From NCBI RefSeq assembly GCF_964204645.1, contig NC_134027.1, forward strand, positions 11,458,485-11,522,484: DNA of 64,000 nucleotides, in the 5' to 3' direction. This stretch comes from Tubulanus polymorphus. Taxonomy: Eukaryota; Nemertea; Palaeonemertea; Tubulaniformes; Tubulanidae. Shown piece by piece: positions 1 to 11,800 of the stretch; position 1 is the first letter of the stretch, and every line of letters begins with the position of its first letter. Both the position numbers and the translations under genes were made by a program. Under the pieces are notes generated by a model. That model did no database searches and had not been told where the DNA came from. It saw only the letters and a list, made by a program, of their open reading frames with translations.

Positions 1-718
1 TGTGTTGTTCGATATCATGAGAATAAATTCATCAGATTATCGCGCGCGGCGCGAATAACAAGTGCAATCTACGAGCGCACAGGCCGATTCTTATTTCGAA
101 CGGCGATACATCAATGTGTCCTTCGAATTGATTTTCCGTTAATCCTCGGAATATCGGACAAAAAAAAAGAAGAATTTTTTTGCATTCGGGCATCGCCGAC
201 AAATATTGTGTGTCTGCCGACGGAAAGAGCTGACAAGATAAGAAGATTTTTCTTCAGGGCGGTCATGTTGCTTAGAAACATAGAAACCATTTGATTTTAC
301 GCGCCATATAGCAATCTCAACACATTTCCCGGACTTTTCCCTGATTTTCAGCTTTTTTACAAAATTCCCCAACTTTTGTAACAGAAAAGATATTTCCCTG
401 ACTTTTAGCCTGATTTCAAGGTAAGTTGCCACTCTGTTCTTGACAACAGTCAACACTGTATTGATAAATAGCTTGAAGAACTTAAGGGTTGGCCAATTTC
501 AATTCCACACCGGTTTGCCAACATTTTAATGTAGGTAATGTAGGCCCATTCGTTTAAAGTGCCAATCATCGATACCATAGACAAAGTGTTTTCAAAAAAA
601 ATTTCTCAATGCGTAGTGGCTATGAACAATGTGTTATTTGGAAAGTGACAACTTCCTGATGTTATCAAAATTTTCATACCCCTTTCAGATTTTTCCATAC
701 CTCTTCCCATAGAATAAA
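1..718. other. Non-coding left edge, no gene recognised
   Basis: AT-rich sequence with no exon that I recognise. A stretch near 320-420 rich in TTTCCCTGACTTTT-like words resembles one near 22530-22600, so it is probably part of an old interspersed repeat. If DDX1 continues off the left edge, this could be intronic. Confidence 0.4.
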
Positions 719-720
719 TA

Positions 721-776
<56 letters not shown>
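719..776. repeat. (AAT)n microsatellite, SINE tail
   Basis: About eighteen AAT units in a row. On the minus strand it reads (ATT)n and sits directly after the SINE-like body at 777-1062, so it looks like the 3' tail of that retroposon. The LINE at 57.7 kb also ends in an ATT-type microsatellite. Confidence 0.9.
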
Positions 777-777
<1 letters not shown>

Positions 778-1062
778 TGTGTCTTATATAGCGTTAAATC
801 TAGCCAGGCTGCTCAGAGCGTTTTACATTTTTCGATATTATTACCCCGGCCAATTTTATACTCTAACATGTATCAGTCATCTCTCCCTGGGGAGAAGTAA
901 CACCGAGCTGCTAACAAACGCTCAGGAATCATCTATCAGGCCAGGTACCCATTTACTCCTGGGTGGAGAGAGGCAATGAGGATAAGTGTCTTGCCCGAGG
1001 ACACTACGGCAATGTACGGGGTTCGAACCCACGACCTGGCTTCCCAGAGTCGAACGCTCTAA
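777..1062 (-). mobile_element. tRNA-derived SINE-like retroposon
   Basis: Read on the minus strand, the 5' end holds a polymerase III B-box-like word, GGTTCGAACCC, followed by a body with GGGCAAGACACTTATCCTC and a (T)GGGTACCTGG word near the middle, and the unit ends in (ATT)n. This layout, a tRNA-like head, a conserved body and a microsatellite tail, is that of tRNA-derived SINEs found in many invertebrates. The A box is not clear, so the copy is probably 5' truncated. Short open frames across it are incidental. Confidence 0.6.
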
Positions 1063-1067
1063 AAAAG

Positions 1068-1312
1068 AATTTCCATCGCTTTTCAAAGGTCTGGAAACAA
1101 TTCTTATTTACCGAAATCTCTAAGAACCCGTCATTGCTAAAGGTATACGGAGAAAATGATGTGGCCGACTTTACGGAAAATTAACTTTAAAAATTTCCAG
1201 CTTTCAAGGGTCTGAAAAAAAATTCTCATTTACCAAAACCCGTTAGAACCCGTCGTTGCTAAAGGTATACGGAGAAAACGACGTGACCGACTTAACGGAA
1301 AATGATCTTTTT
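1068..1312. repeat. Tandem duplication, about 125 bp x2
   Basis: Two diverged adjacent copies share the words TTTCAA.GGTCTG, AGAACCCGTC, TTGCTAAAGGTATACGGAGA and CCGACTT.ACGGAAAAT. No coding function is seen. Confidence 0.8.
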
Positions 1313-1712
1313 GTCCAAAAAATAATAGAAATCTCCGCGGAAATGTTTCTTTTATAGTCGAGGAAAATGACGGCGAGCACTCAACGAACTTATACATCGG
1401 TCCTTAATCGAAAATGAAAGGGTTGAATGATAAAGATAAGCGTTTATAGTCGTCGTCGGTTATCAATGATGCTCTATTCGACCGGTAGCGTATTATAAAA
1501 CGCACCGAATGACACACACGCATGTCACATCTGTTAAAAACGTGACTTAACGTCTGTCAAACAAGCGATGACCCTGTCGCGAAAAATCTCATCAAGTCAC
1601 CATAAATCGAAAAAGAGCGTGTTTATAGGCATAAATGTTTATCGATCTTAAAGAAGTAAATATGAATTAACGTCTATATCAAATTTCATAACTTAACAAG
1701 TGTATAACCACA

Positions 1713-1792
1713 GTCCACGACGCACTAGTTCTATTGGTCTACTGGTTTCTACGTACAAGACCCGGGTGCGATCCCCGGTGAGTGTGCCTAAT
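1713..1792 (+). repeat. Possible tRNA-like SINE fragment
   Basis: Contains a B-box-like word, GGTGCGATCCC, next to short self-complementary arms (CCCGGG, CCCCGG). It does not fold into a complete tRNA by eye and is most likely a relic of a tRNA-derived repeat. Confidence 0.3.
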
Positions 1793-2029
1793 TTCACTGT
1801 CACTTCTCTTGATCGTTACGCAAACATACCTTTGGCTGGGTAGACATTATTTTAACTGTTCAACCTCCATAATACGATGTTTGCTGATCATGACGTGCTC
1901 TTGCCAATTCTGGAAATTTCTTTAATAACCACTCTTCCAATTAAAACCATCGAATATGTTATGAAGTTGCGTGAATTCTATAGATTATAAACAGTTTCTA
2001 TTGCAATCAAATAGTCATTGAGATTTCTT

Positions 2030-2323
2030 TACCCTTTCAGTGCTGACAAATCAATACCCTTTAGTGCTGGAGAGAATTTGAAAATTTTAAAAAATTTCAC
2101 CCTAGCGTGTTGAATAACGGGAATACCACTATAGTGCATGTACACTGCAGCGCGGTATATCGTTAGTTACTAATATTTCACTATGTTTGACAGGTGCTGC
2201 CATCTTTCAATAGAGATAAAAAATAATTACTAATCACACCAATACACCGCAGTGCGGTGTACTAGGAACATCCATCAACAATTCATACACCGCACTACAG
2301 TGTAGATTCACTGAAAGGGTTAA
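2030..2323. mobile_element. MITE, TTAACCCTTTCAGTG family, copy 1
   Basis: Inverted ends: (T)TACCCTTTCAGTGC at the left and a CACTGAAAGGGTTAA-type end at the right. The interior contains the partial palindrome ACACCGCAGTGCGGTGT and lines shared with the copies at 13603-13867 and 28656-28944. It has no coding capacity, so it is a non-autonomous element or MITE. Relative orientation of the three copies differs. Confidence 0.8.
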
Positions 2324-3129
2324 AGACATCAAGATTTTCTATCGTTATCTAAGACCTTGTACGCACTGATTAACATATTATCATACGGATGAAGATGGCT
2401 TTCCGCAAAAAGGACGAAATCGTTTAAAAAGACGAGTTCAATTACAAAATCCTCTCACTAGCCAGTAAATGTTTTATAAACCGCGCTTCGCTTCTTAGAT
2501 ATGCGCAAATACCGACAATACGTATTCATCATCTTATGCAGTAACAATGAAAATGTGATTATTTCCCAGTAATTGAGCTGTAGCACCGGCTATCCCACCA
2601 GATGGCGTAATGAGCAATCAGTGTGACGTTGTTAAAATTCAACCGTAGTTCATTATCAATAAACCGTTAACCATTTAATTTGGCTCCCGAATCATACATT
2701 ATCACCGGATCCAGCAAATACATACATCGAATTCGTTATTCTGCTTAGCGATTGGAATAGTTTTATGATAAATAATTGATTTATCTAAGAGAAAAGTTCA
2801 ATTAAATTTCAACCCTTAAAATTAGAAGAACTGAATATGGATAACGAGTAACCGCTGGCAAACCGGGTGGATCCTTGTTTGCCAGATAAGGAATCCTCGA
2901 ATGCCACAGAAGCGTCGGACAGATTCTTTTTGATATCGTTTTTTGTCGACCTCAACTCATCGCGCGCTACACAGGGCATTATTAGCCGGTTTTAATGAAT
3001 GATTTATTTACTTATAATATGTACAAGATTATAAACATAATTTCTTTGGATATAATTTCATAGATAGATTTGATATTCCTTTTTGAGGAGAGACCAGAGA
3101 AGAACCTTCGACCGAGACATTTTGCCGCC
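2324..3129. other. AT-rich intergenic DNA, nothing recognised
   Basis: No exon, RNA gene or clear repeat was recognised here. Confidence 0.4.
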
Positions 3130-3700
3130 GATCCAGGATTCGAACCCGCGAACCCCGGATCGGCGAGACCAGCGACCGCCTGCGACTTAACCATTCGGCC
3201 ACTGCGCCTTGGCTATCAATTCCCATTGATATCATTTATAACACAATCATTACCGTAGCGAACAAAGGATAAGACAATCTATTTTCAGAAAAAAATTCCA
3301 AACTTATCAGACCACGTGGGAAGCATTATTCACCGACGAATGACGGATGTATACATACAAATGAAGTAATCAAGATACATTCGACGTAAGTTAGGAGCGC
3401 TCGGGTGCTCAACTGATCCAGGATTCGAACCCGCGAACCCCGGATCGGCGAGACCAGCGACCGCCTGCGACTTATCAATTCGGCCACTGCGCCTTGGCTA
3501 TCAATTCCCATTGATATCATTTATAACACAATCATTACCGTAGCGAACAAAGGATAAGACGATCTATTTTCAGAAAAAAATTCCAAACTTATCAGACCAC
3601 GCGGGAAGCATTATTCACCGACGAATGACGGATGTATACATACAAATGAAGTAATCAAGATACATTCGACGTAAGTTAGGAGCGCTCGGGTGCTCAACTG
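3130..3700 (-). repeat. 285-bp tandem duplication with tRNA-like cassette
   Basis: Two nearly identical units start at 3130 and 3415. On the minus strand each carries a tRNA-like cassette of about 85 nt with an A-box-like TGGCCGAATGG (intact in the 3130 unit, altered in the 3415 unit) and a B box GGTTCGAATCC. The acceptor arms do not pair and there is no clear anticodon loop, so these are tRNA-like pseudogenes or SINE heads, not working tRNAs. The few mismatches suggest a recent duplication. Confidence 0.75.
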
Positions 3701-4230
3701 CTACGACGACGCCAAATAAAACTTGATGCCTCGCTGCTGAAATATAAATCTAACGTCATCCGAAAATCGGATAAACAGAAGCGTCGAGGGAGATACAGTC
3801 GAACTGCGAATTTAAACCGATTTTTTTCGTAAAATAGTTGTTAGTTAGAGAGAAATTCTGAAATTTTGCGACGACTTCCGCCGCGCGTCTAATAAATTGC
3901 CGACGTTAAAGGTTCTGAAGTGCGTTTTATAGTTATTTGACTTATTCCTAAGTGACTTCGTGTTGTGTTGACTGAGCTGCAGCTAACAGCAGTATCACCG
4001 GCACGTAATTGAAAGCTGCGACTCTCAAACCGCGACCGTGTATGAATAAACAAGCCGTTTTCAAACTGAATAAAACCCGACGAAAATCCATAACACTTAA
4101 TATGCATTGAACGACGGCATTTATGAAATTTAAGTCGCAATCAAACGAGCGTTCTTGACCTGGATCAAATATGGTGAGACCAATCATTCTTCGTACTGTA
4201 TAGGCCTATGCCTGATTGACTACGGCCAAA
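3701..4230. other. Intergenic or intronic DNA, no recognised gene
   Basis: Reverse-strand open frames of about 80 codons cross this stretch, but they show no recognisable protein family and no splice logic joining them to DDX1. Confidence 0.35.
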
Positions 4231-4234
4231 TTTG

Positions 4235-4352
4235 GCCCTATCAAAGTTTGATCTTAAAATAGGGATTGACCCTGTTATTCATTTGGTTGGTAAATTTCGT
4301 TTGAATTTTCTTGATTGAGTGTCCCTTACAAACCCACCCCACCTGCCGGGAG
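4235..4352 (+). repeat. Fragment of dispersed repeat block R
   Basis: Shares TTTCGTT.GATTTT..GATTGA, CCCTTACA.ACC and CACCTGCCGGGA with the sequence at 55255-55330, and a line about a 'gggattgaccctgt' word with 61160-61180. It is therefore a distant copy of the repeat that also flanks the receptor genes. Confidence 0.6.
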
Positions 4353-4439
4353 CGACAAGTGCTTGGCTTACATGTGAATGCCCTCGAATTCGGCATGGGT
4401 AAAATACAAGATTAGCTGCATCCAACACCCAGGGCCTGG

Positions 4440-4525
4440 CTCCACAGTTGTTAGTTAGACTAAAATTTAAGAGTTAAAATCAGTTCATTTTCATTGTTTC
4501 AATAACTCTAGTCTAATTCAACTCA
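4440..4525. repeat. Degenerate inverted-repeat element
   Basis: Sequence from a GGCCTGGCTCCACAGTTGTT word to an AATTGTGCAAATGGATCC word resembles the ends of the short palindromic element at 54355-54493. It is diverged and no target duplication is clear. Confidence 0.35.
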
Positions 4526-4770
4526 GAATTGTGCAAATGGATCCTCGTTATTTTGGTTAACAGCAAACTCGTGTCTCTCACAGATGTGGGAGATCTATCT
4601 AGGGTTCTTCTGTTGGAATATCATAGACTTAGAAAAGTATCACCACAGTAATCATAACCTTCAAACATGAAAAACATGCCTTAAAAACTTTCTAGGAGCT
4701 GAACTATGAAACTCTCGACCATTTTGATGTGTATTTGAAAAATTTGGAATACAAATGGAATACAGTTAGA

Positions 4771-5662
4771 AGTTGGGGTCCAGTGACACCACGCCCACTA
4801 GGTAAGCCTTGACAATATGACAATTTCAATATTCAACACCCTTGGTGAACAAATACAGTAATCAATAACATCGTACCTGGAAACTCAACACAATCATTGA
4901 ACATGTTGCAGGCTAGAATTTTGCAATTGATTGTGGTTACAATAGACCTACAAGTACCAATATACAAATGCCACATTATTCCGCTATTCGTCCCCTGGTG
5001 AACAATGAATACATCAACCAATGACCTTGGAAATCCCCATAATCAAAGAACATGTCATGAGCTTACAAATTCGAAATTGAATCAGAACCTGAATCATTCG
5101 CAACCAATCACAAACATACTGTATATTAAGTTTTAAAGAAAAATGAGACAATATTTTGTAGGCTCTATTACATTAGATCATTTTTTAATTCAGCCCCAGG
5201 AGGTCATATTTGGTGCTGATTTGAATCCAATTGTGAATGGTCATCTACCTCAGCTGATGGCCCACCTATAAACTAATTTTACAAAAAATCAGACGAAATC
5301 TGTTGGCTTTGTACATTTTTATATTGGAAAACGCTCCCTTGTGGCCATATTTAGAATCAAAACACACAAATTTCAAATGTCGTCGAATTACGTTGGTAAT
5401 ACACATACGCATCAATTAAGTTTCAAACCATTAGACCAATTCAAACATGTTATTCAACATCGATTTCCAAGGGCCACGATACCCGAGAAATTTCATCTTC
5501 ATACCTCAAATATATGAAAAAGATAAAGAACATGGGCGGCCATAGCAGAGAGCCAGGACAAACACTATACGCCTCCTCGACTTCGAATCATATCTGTCAT
5601 AGCGACTTAATCCATTGAAGAGTTTTTGAAACTTTCCAAAATGACTCGATTACGTCTAAGGA
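4771..5662 (-). mobile_element. Diverged copy of 1.27-kb intronic element (copy 4)
   Basis: Read on the minus strand it follows the order of the fuller copies at 6691-7956 and 34947-36220: a TTTTGGAAAGTTTC part, then monomers with an ATAC..TGGTCACCAAGGG motif, then a GTGTCACTGGACCCC-type end. It is much more diverged and lacks the exact terminal repeat. It would lie in the DDX1 intron downstream of the last exon seen. Confidence 0.65.
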
Positions 5663-5802
5663 CTAATGGTTTGGAACTGCCCCTGTGTCTCATATAAAAT
5701 TTTTAAAAATAGCGGTAGTATTTCGAGCATTTTGGGAGTTTCCCGAGCTTTTTCCAATCCACGGTGAATTCGTGGTCTATATTGCGGCAAATTCTAACAT
5801 AC

Positions 5803-8800
5803 CTTGAGTATAGTTTCCTGGATTGAGGTTGTCGCTTTCGTGCACCCCATCAGTGCACACGTGCTTATTCAAGGTTTTCCACGATGTATCCTTTGTTGGA
5901 TCGATCTGGCAAACCTAAACGGAAAAGACAGGTGTTCGAAAGAGAAACTGACAGCCGAAATAAATTGATCTTTTAAATTGCACCAGCTGCAAACCTACCA
6001 CATGATGAACTGTCTCCGGTACGCTATCTTGTCCTTTTAAATCAATCCATGTCGGGAAATACATCAACCTTTCCTGAAATGGAAAATGGAATTTCATTTC
6101 ATCCAACAATTCATTATCTAGAACAATAACGCACTATGATAATCTTAATTCTTAGTCGTTTACGTATCTAGGAAATGAAAATAGAACAAGCACGATCTAA
6201 TACCATTTTACGTAAGGTATTTTCATTTTTGAAAAGTTCAAGTTCATTAATTCTTTTTACCAGATCGAATATCATCTTACATATACAGTTTCTGTAACTC
6301 AAGGATCTTTACATTGGGAGTTCGAATTCAGTAATCATTTTAACCAGACATAGAGAAGTGGATGGCTCCGAATGCCATCACAGCCAACCCTATTGGGACC
6401 ATGCATGGAACTTAAACATGGTTTTTGAAGACTATCAAACTGACAATACTGGAATTCTCTTTTTATGCTTTGGTTAATGGAAAAATCCTGTAATTTTGAG
6501 GTCTGAGAATATTCATATAATACAAACTGACAAATCACTTTTAAGGACTCAAAGTTTATAGATAAATGAACCCACAATTGATATTACAGATTTCTTTTTC
6601 CAATGTTTCAAGGTTTGAACTAAACCTATGAATGAATACAAATTACAACTGCCACTACTGTCAATGAATGTGGCTTAACACCTATGTTACAAACTAGGGG
6701 TCCAGGGACACCATGCCCACTTGGGAAGTGGTTTCAAATGCTCAACAATCTAACAATTTCAATATTCAACGCCCCCTGGTGACCATATACAGAATCCAAT
6801 GACCTTGAAACTCACCACAATCATAGAACATGTCAGCAGTTACGATTTTGTAATTGATTGTGATAACAAAATATGCCTCGTTACCAATTTAATATGGAAA
6901 TACTAAGTCATTCTACTATTCAACGCCCCCTGGTGACCATATTCAAAACCCAATGACCTCGAAACTCACCACAATCATAGAATATGTCACGAACTACAAC
7001 TTTGCAATTGATCATGGTAACAAAATATGCCTAGGTACCTAGGAAATACTAAGTTATTCTACTATTCAACGCCCCCAGGTGACCATATAGAAAAACTTAT
7101 GTCCTTAAAACTCGCAACAATCATAGATGATGTCATGAGCTACAACTTTGCAATTGATTGTGGTTACAAAATATGCATTGATACGAATATAATAAAGAAA
7201 TGCTAAGATATTGTATTATTCAACGCCCCCTGGTGGCCATATACGAAATCCAATTACCTTGAAACTCACCACAATCATAGAACACGTTATGAGCTACAAC
7301 TTTCTAATTGATTGTGGTAGCAAAATACGCTTAGGTATAAATATAATGTGGAAAAACTTTTTCCCACTTACGAATGAGTACTGGTGACACCAAGATGGCC
7401 GCCAATTGCGTCATAATTGGCTGATGAAAAATACCTGTCTCAGGTATAAAACATCCCTTTCCAAAGAATACCCATCACAAATTGTAATGAGAAATGGCAA
7501 ACCAGTAGGAAGCTACAGGACTCAGAATTCGGGCCAAAATTAACATTTTTGGGCACTAAAAAGGTCATAGGACGGCCATCTTGAGTCCGACCGACCCAAT
7601 TTTTGTTATGTTGATGGGCCCTGGGGGATTAACATATATCCGAAAGATCAAGGTAATTGATCAAAGCGTCTTTAAAATTTCCCTCAAAAAGTTCAAAAAT
7701 GTGTAAAAAGTGCTGATTTTAGTGAACAACAATGGCTGCCAGTCGGCCATCTTGATTCTGACAGGGCCAGTTTTTGGGCTGAAGATGTGTCTAGGGTAGA
7801 TACATGTGTAACCCAAATATCAAGACATTACCTTGAAGCGTCTTCAAAACTTCCCAAAATAACTGGATTCCGTCTACGGACGGACGAACGCTATGATGGA
7901 CGACGGACGAAAAGTGAACGCAATAGCCCGCTGGGACTAAAGTCCCAAGTAGGCTAAAAAGTCTGGAAAACTTTTTTGTAACAAAGGTGTTAAGCCACAA
8001 TGGGGGCTTGAGGGTGCTCCCCAAGAAAATTTTCTAATTTGCAGCCCATCAGAACATCTTGAAGCTATTAAAATGTGAAATCAATAAACTACATACATGC
8101 ATTAGTCTACAGTAGTATCTTAGCAGTGTAAGGAAAACTGAGTCAGCAACTCAGTTACAATGAAGGTGGTCTATTTCTAAAAGCCGAGGACTGATATTCG
8201 GGAAGGATGAATGCACAAACAACAAAAGCACACGTTTATTGATGAGCTTATTTCGTAAACGGCATTGAAAATGAATTTCCTCCATGTCCGGACTCCCAAA
8301 TTGGCAATTAAAACTGTCCTGAGAAATTGAAAACTTGGCTGAAACATAACATATGTGGCGGTGACAATCACACAGATATATAGATTTTGAGTTCAAAGAA
8401 TGTTCATCAACAAAATACAGTAGTCGAACTCGTTTACGTCATCATAACTGGGACCATCATTACATTATCAAAATGATGATTTATACTTAGTATATTGAAT
8501 CAGAAATACGAATTGTAACATAAAATTAGTGACAACTTGATCGTGTTAAGACTCATTTGATGACCATCTAACTGAGTTTGACTGTGTTAACGTAGACCGC
8601 CGCTAAAAACTTGTCCCAGTCGTTTAGATACCGGTACTTACAGCCATTTTCTTTACATCAAATGAGTGAAGAGTAGCCGAACAAACAATCATCTGTAGAC
8701 GTTTTCCATCGTTGGTTACTTTTGGAATCTGCTTGTGAATGCGATTGATCAGTTCCCCATATCCAGCGGATAATAGCCCATCCTGAATGCAAATGGAAGT

Positions 8801-11800
8801 GAAAGTATAATAGTAATTTTGTAATAGACATAAAGAAAATGAAATTTCGATAACAATTCCTGATTATGATTATCAAATCAAACTGGTCATTCCTGGATAT
8901 AAGCAGTTTTAAAAGAGTAAATTTCAAATTTCGAAGAAGTGCCCACATTACTTTCGTATCTCAATTAATGTTGACTCCTCCTAAATCGGTACTGTTTATC
9001 TCAGTAAACTGGTAATTTGATGGATTTCAGGGTTTCCAGAGGTAAGGCCAGGGTAAAAAGAAGTACTAAGAAGGACTTTTTCGGCAATTCTAGACCCAGG
9101 GCGCATTTTCGCAATGCCTTCGCCGTAATACTAGTCATGTAGACCAGTCATAAATTCCAGGGTAATTCCATAAGACTTTCCTGTATATTCAATCTTACTG
9201 ACAATTGAATTTACAGGTCTGAGTAATGAATTCCACTTCAACAGTGGAATTCACGACAAAATTGCGCGCGAAAAATACATAAAAATCAAATTTTGAAGGA
9301 CTTTTTTATCAAAAGGAAGGACTTAGAGTCAAAAAGAAGGACAAAGATGATGTTTGTCCAGACTTTTTCCAAACAAAGGACAAAGAAGGACCTGGAGGGA
9401 CTGCTGGAAACCCTAACAAATAATTATCTATCCTTTACACTACTAAACTCAGTCTTAATTAAGTAACCGACCAATTAAGTAACAAAAAGATCCTGCTACC
9501 AAATTAGGCATTGTCTTATGAACAACTTGAACTTCTGAAGTATTTTATTGCCTATTTCTCGAAATTGAAGGAGTTTTAAAGGAGTTTTTTGGCATTTTGC
9601 TCAAATTAAAGGCGTTTCAAGCACCATTAAAAGCGTTTTCTGTTTTGAAGGAGTTTTTAAAGAATCGTGAAGCTGCAGGGACCCTATAGACTTGACTTGA
9701 ATTAGATCTTTTTGGACTGCGATAAATTGTCTGACAAGTTGAACAGTTTTCCAAGCTGTTCAGACCCAAATGGAGATTAGCAAATACATTGACTGACACT
9801 GCATACTAACCGCTTCATCGAGGACGAAAAACCTAACGTTACTCAGTAGTAATGATTCAGTAGATATCAAATCTTCTAAACGTCCAGGAGTGCCACAAAC
9901 TATTTCAACCTTAAAAGGGAGATGAATCAGTGGTTATAAATTTGGAACTTGCAGGAAGATGCATGTTTTCAAAAGAATAGACACATTTTTCTATTTAATT
10001 ATCCATTCAACCAAAAATTCATAGTCTTTACGAATTTTTGATTCAACTCACTCCGTTTTTGAGTGCGGCGATTTGGTCTTTGGCCGCAATACCACCGATA
10101 CAAAGCAGATCACTGTAAAAGAATGAAACATATGTGACTAAATGCATCAGCCATATACTAAAAACGTTACCTCTAACCAAACAGCACCGTAACTTACCTA
10201 ATTTTTCTATCTAAATGTTTCTTGAACTTTTGCACCTGGACATGTGTCTAGAATACAGAACAGATTCGTTTGACTTATTTTCAATCATACCAGACAAATG
10301 TCCGATAATAGAAATAAATCCAATCCGTCTTTTAAACCCTCAACCTGAGGAGCACCATTCCGGAGATTTGGGGATTATAGGTAGATCTAAGCTCTGAAGT
10401 ATATTTTTCTGTTTTGTGGGAGAGGCCATTGTCAGGACAGTTCCCCCTGGAGTTGGACAAAATTCCCCGAACAACGAACCCCAATCGAAAAAAAACCGTC
10501 GCAAATTGCCAAGAATAGAGATAAAATCCAGGGGGCAGTGGTGGCAATTTCCATAGGGAAGTTGTCTAGGGGCTATTTCATCAGAGGCAATTCGCGAAGT
10601 AAATATCAGGGATTTAATTTGACTCGGAGCAATTGTCAAGAGGGTAATTTGATAGGGGGAGGGGGGGGGTATAATTGTGTTAACATGAGAGCGGCCAAAG
10701 CAGAATCCTTCGACCAAGAAACTATGCCGCCCCCATGACCACCAAGGATTGATGAGATCAGATGAACGATGGCTTAAACCACCGAGTCACGGGACCTCTC
10801 TGTATCTGATCTGTAATGAGTACAAGTAAGAGGCGGCTGTTTAAATACCTGTTCGGCTAACTCTCTTGAGGGTTCAATGATGATAGCATACGGAGCATTG
10901 GGAGCTGGGCCCTTCGATACGGCAGCTGTACCAGCTGGAAACAAAATAAAACGCATGTAAAGATATAGCTTTCAAAGTAAAGAGGCACCCGTGACGATAT
11001 CTAGTAATGGCAAAAATAATTTCAACCTCGACTTGGGGCCTGGATCATACCAGCTAATAGATATCAGCAGCACATCGTTCTCCAGGCAGAGTGAATACCG
11101 GAAACAGAGTTTCCATGAAGTTCACTGAAAACCATCCACAGCTGATTGCAACAATTTTTGATATTTTCAAGCTTCACATTCATTTGCAGACAACTTTGTT
11201 GAATACAATGAAAACCTAAACATGGCTTCACCCGACCGTTTTGGAGACTATCGAATTGACGATGCTATAAATTTCTTACACAAACAGATTCTAACCATCT
11301 ACAAACTCCGTTAAAAGAAAATGTTCACGAATACACATACTTGATGACTTTCAAAGAAGCCTGAAAGACTTAAACGTGGCTGAATTTTAAAAGATAACGT
11401 AACTTATCAGCCACAGTTACGTATATGGATTTCAATACATGTACACACACGCTTCACCGGATATAACTAACCTCCAAATGGAGAGTCCGTCGTACATTCT
11501 TTGGGTGCTTTACAAAGCGGTGTGTAGCTAGCAGGAGGATGTTTGAATGGAGATTCACCGAAATTGAATTTCATTTCAGCGTTCTGAAAAAAGAAATAGA
11601 GCAGAAATTCGATAATGTTTGAATTCATTTCCATATTTTATAGATTAAGGGTTATAGGCTATTACGAAAACCGTGTATCTGACCTTGAGAACGACCGCAG
11701 CATGAAATGCAGAATTACGCAGGTGATGCGGAATGTCATACGCTTTTTCAAACTCCACACCTAAATAGAAACCATAAAACTGAACTATAATAAGGACCGC

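Noticed and set aside
3012-3520. Short frames across the tandem tRNA-like units
   Set aside because: They only translate the repeated tRNA-like cassette; identical peptides in both units come from the DNA duplication.
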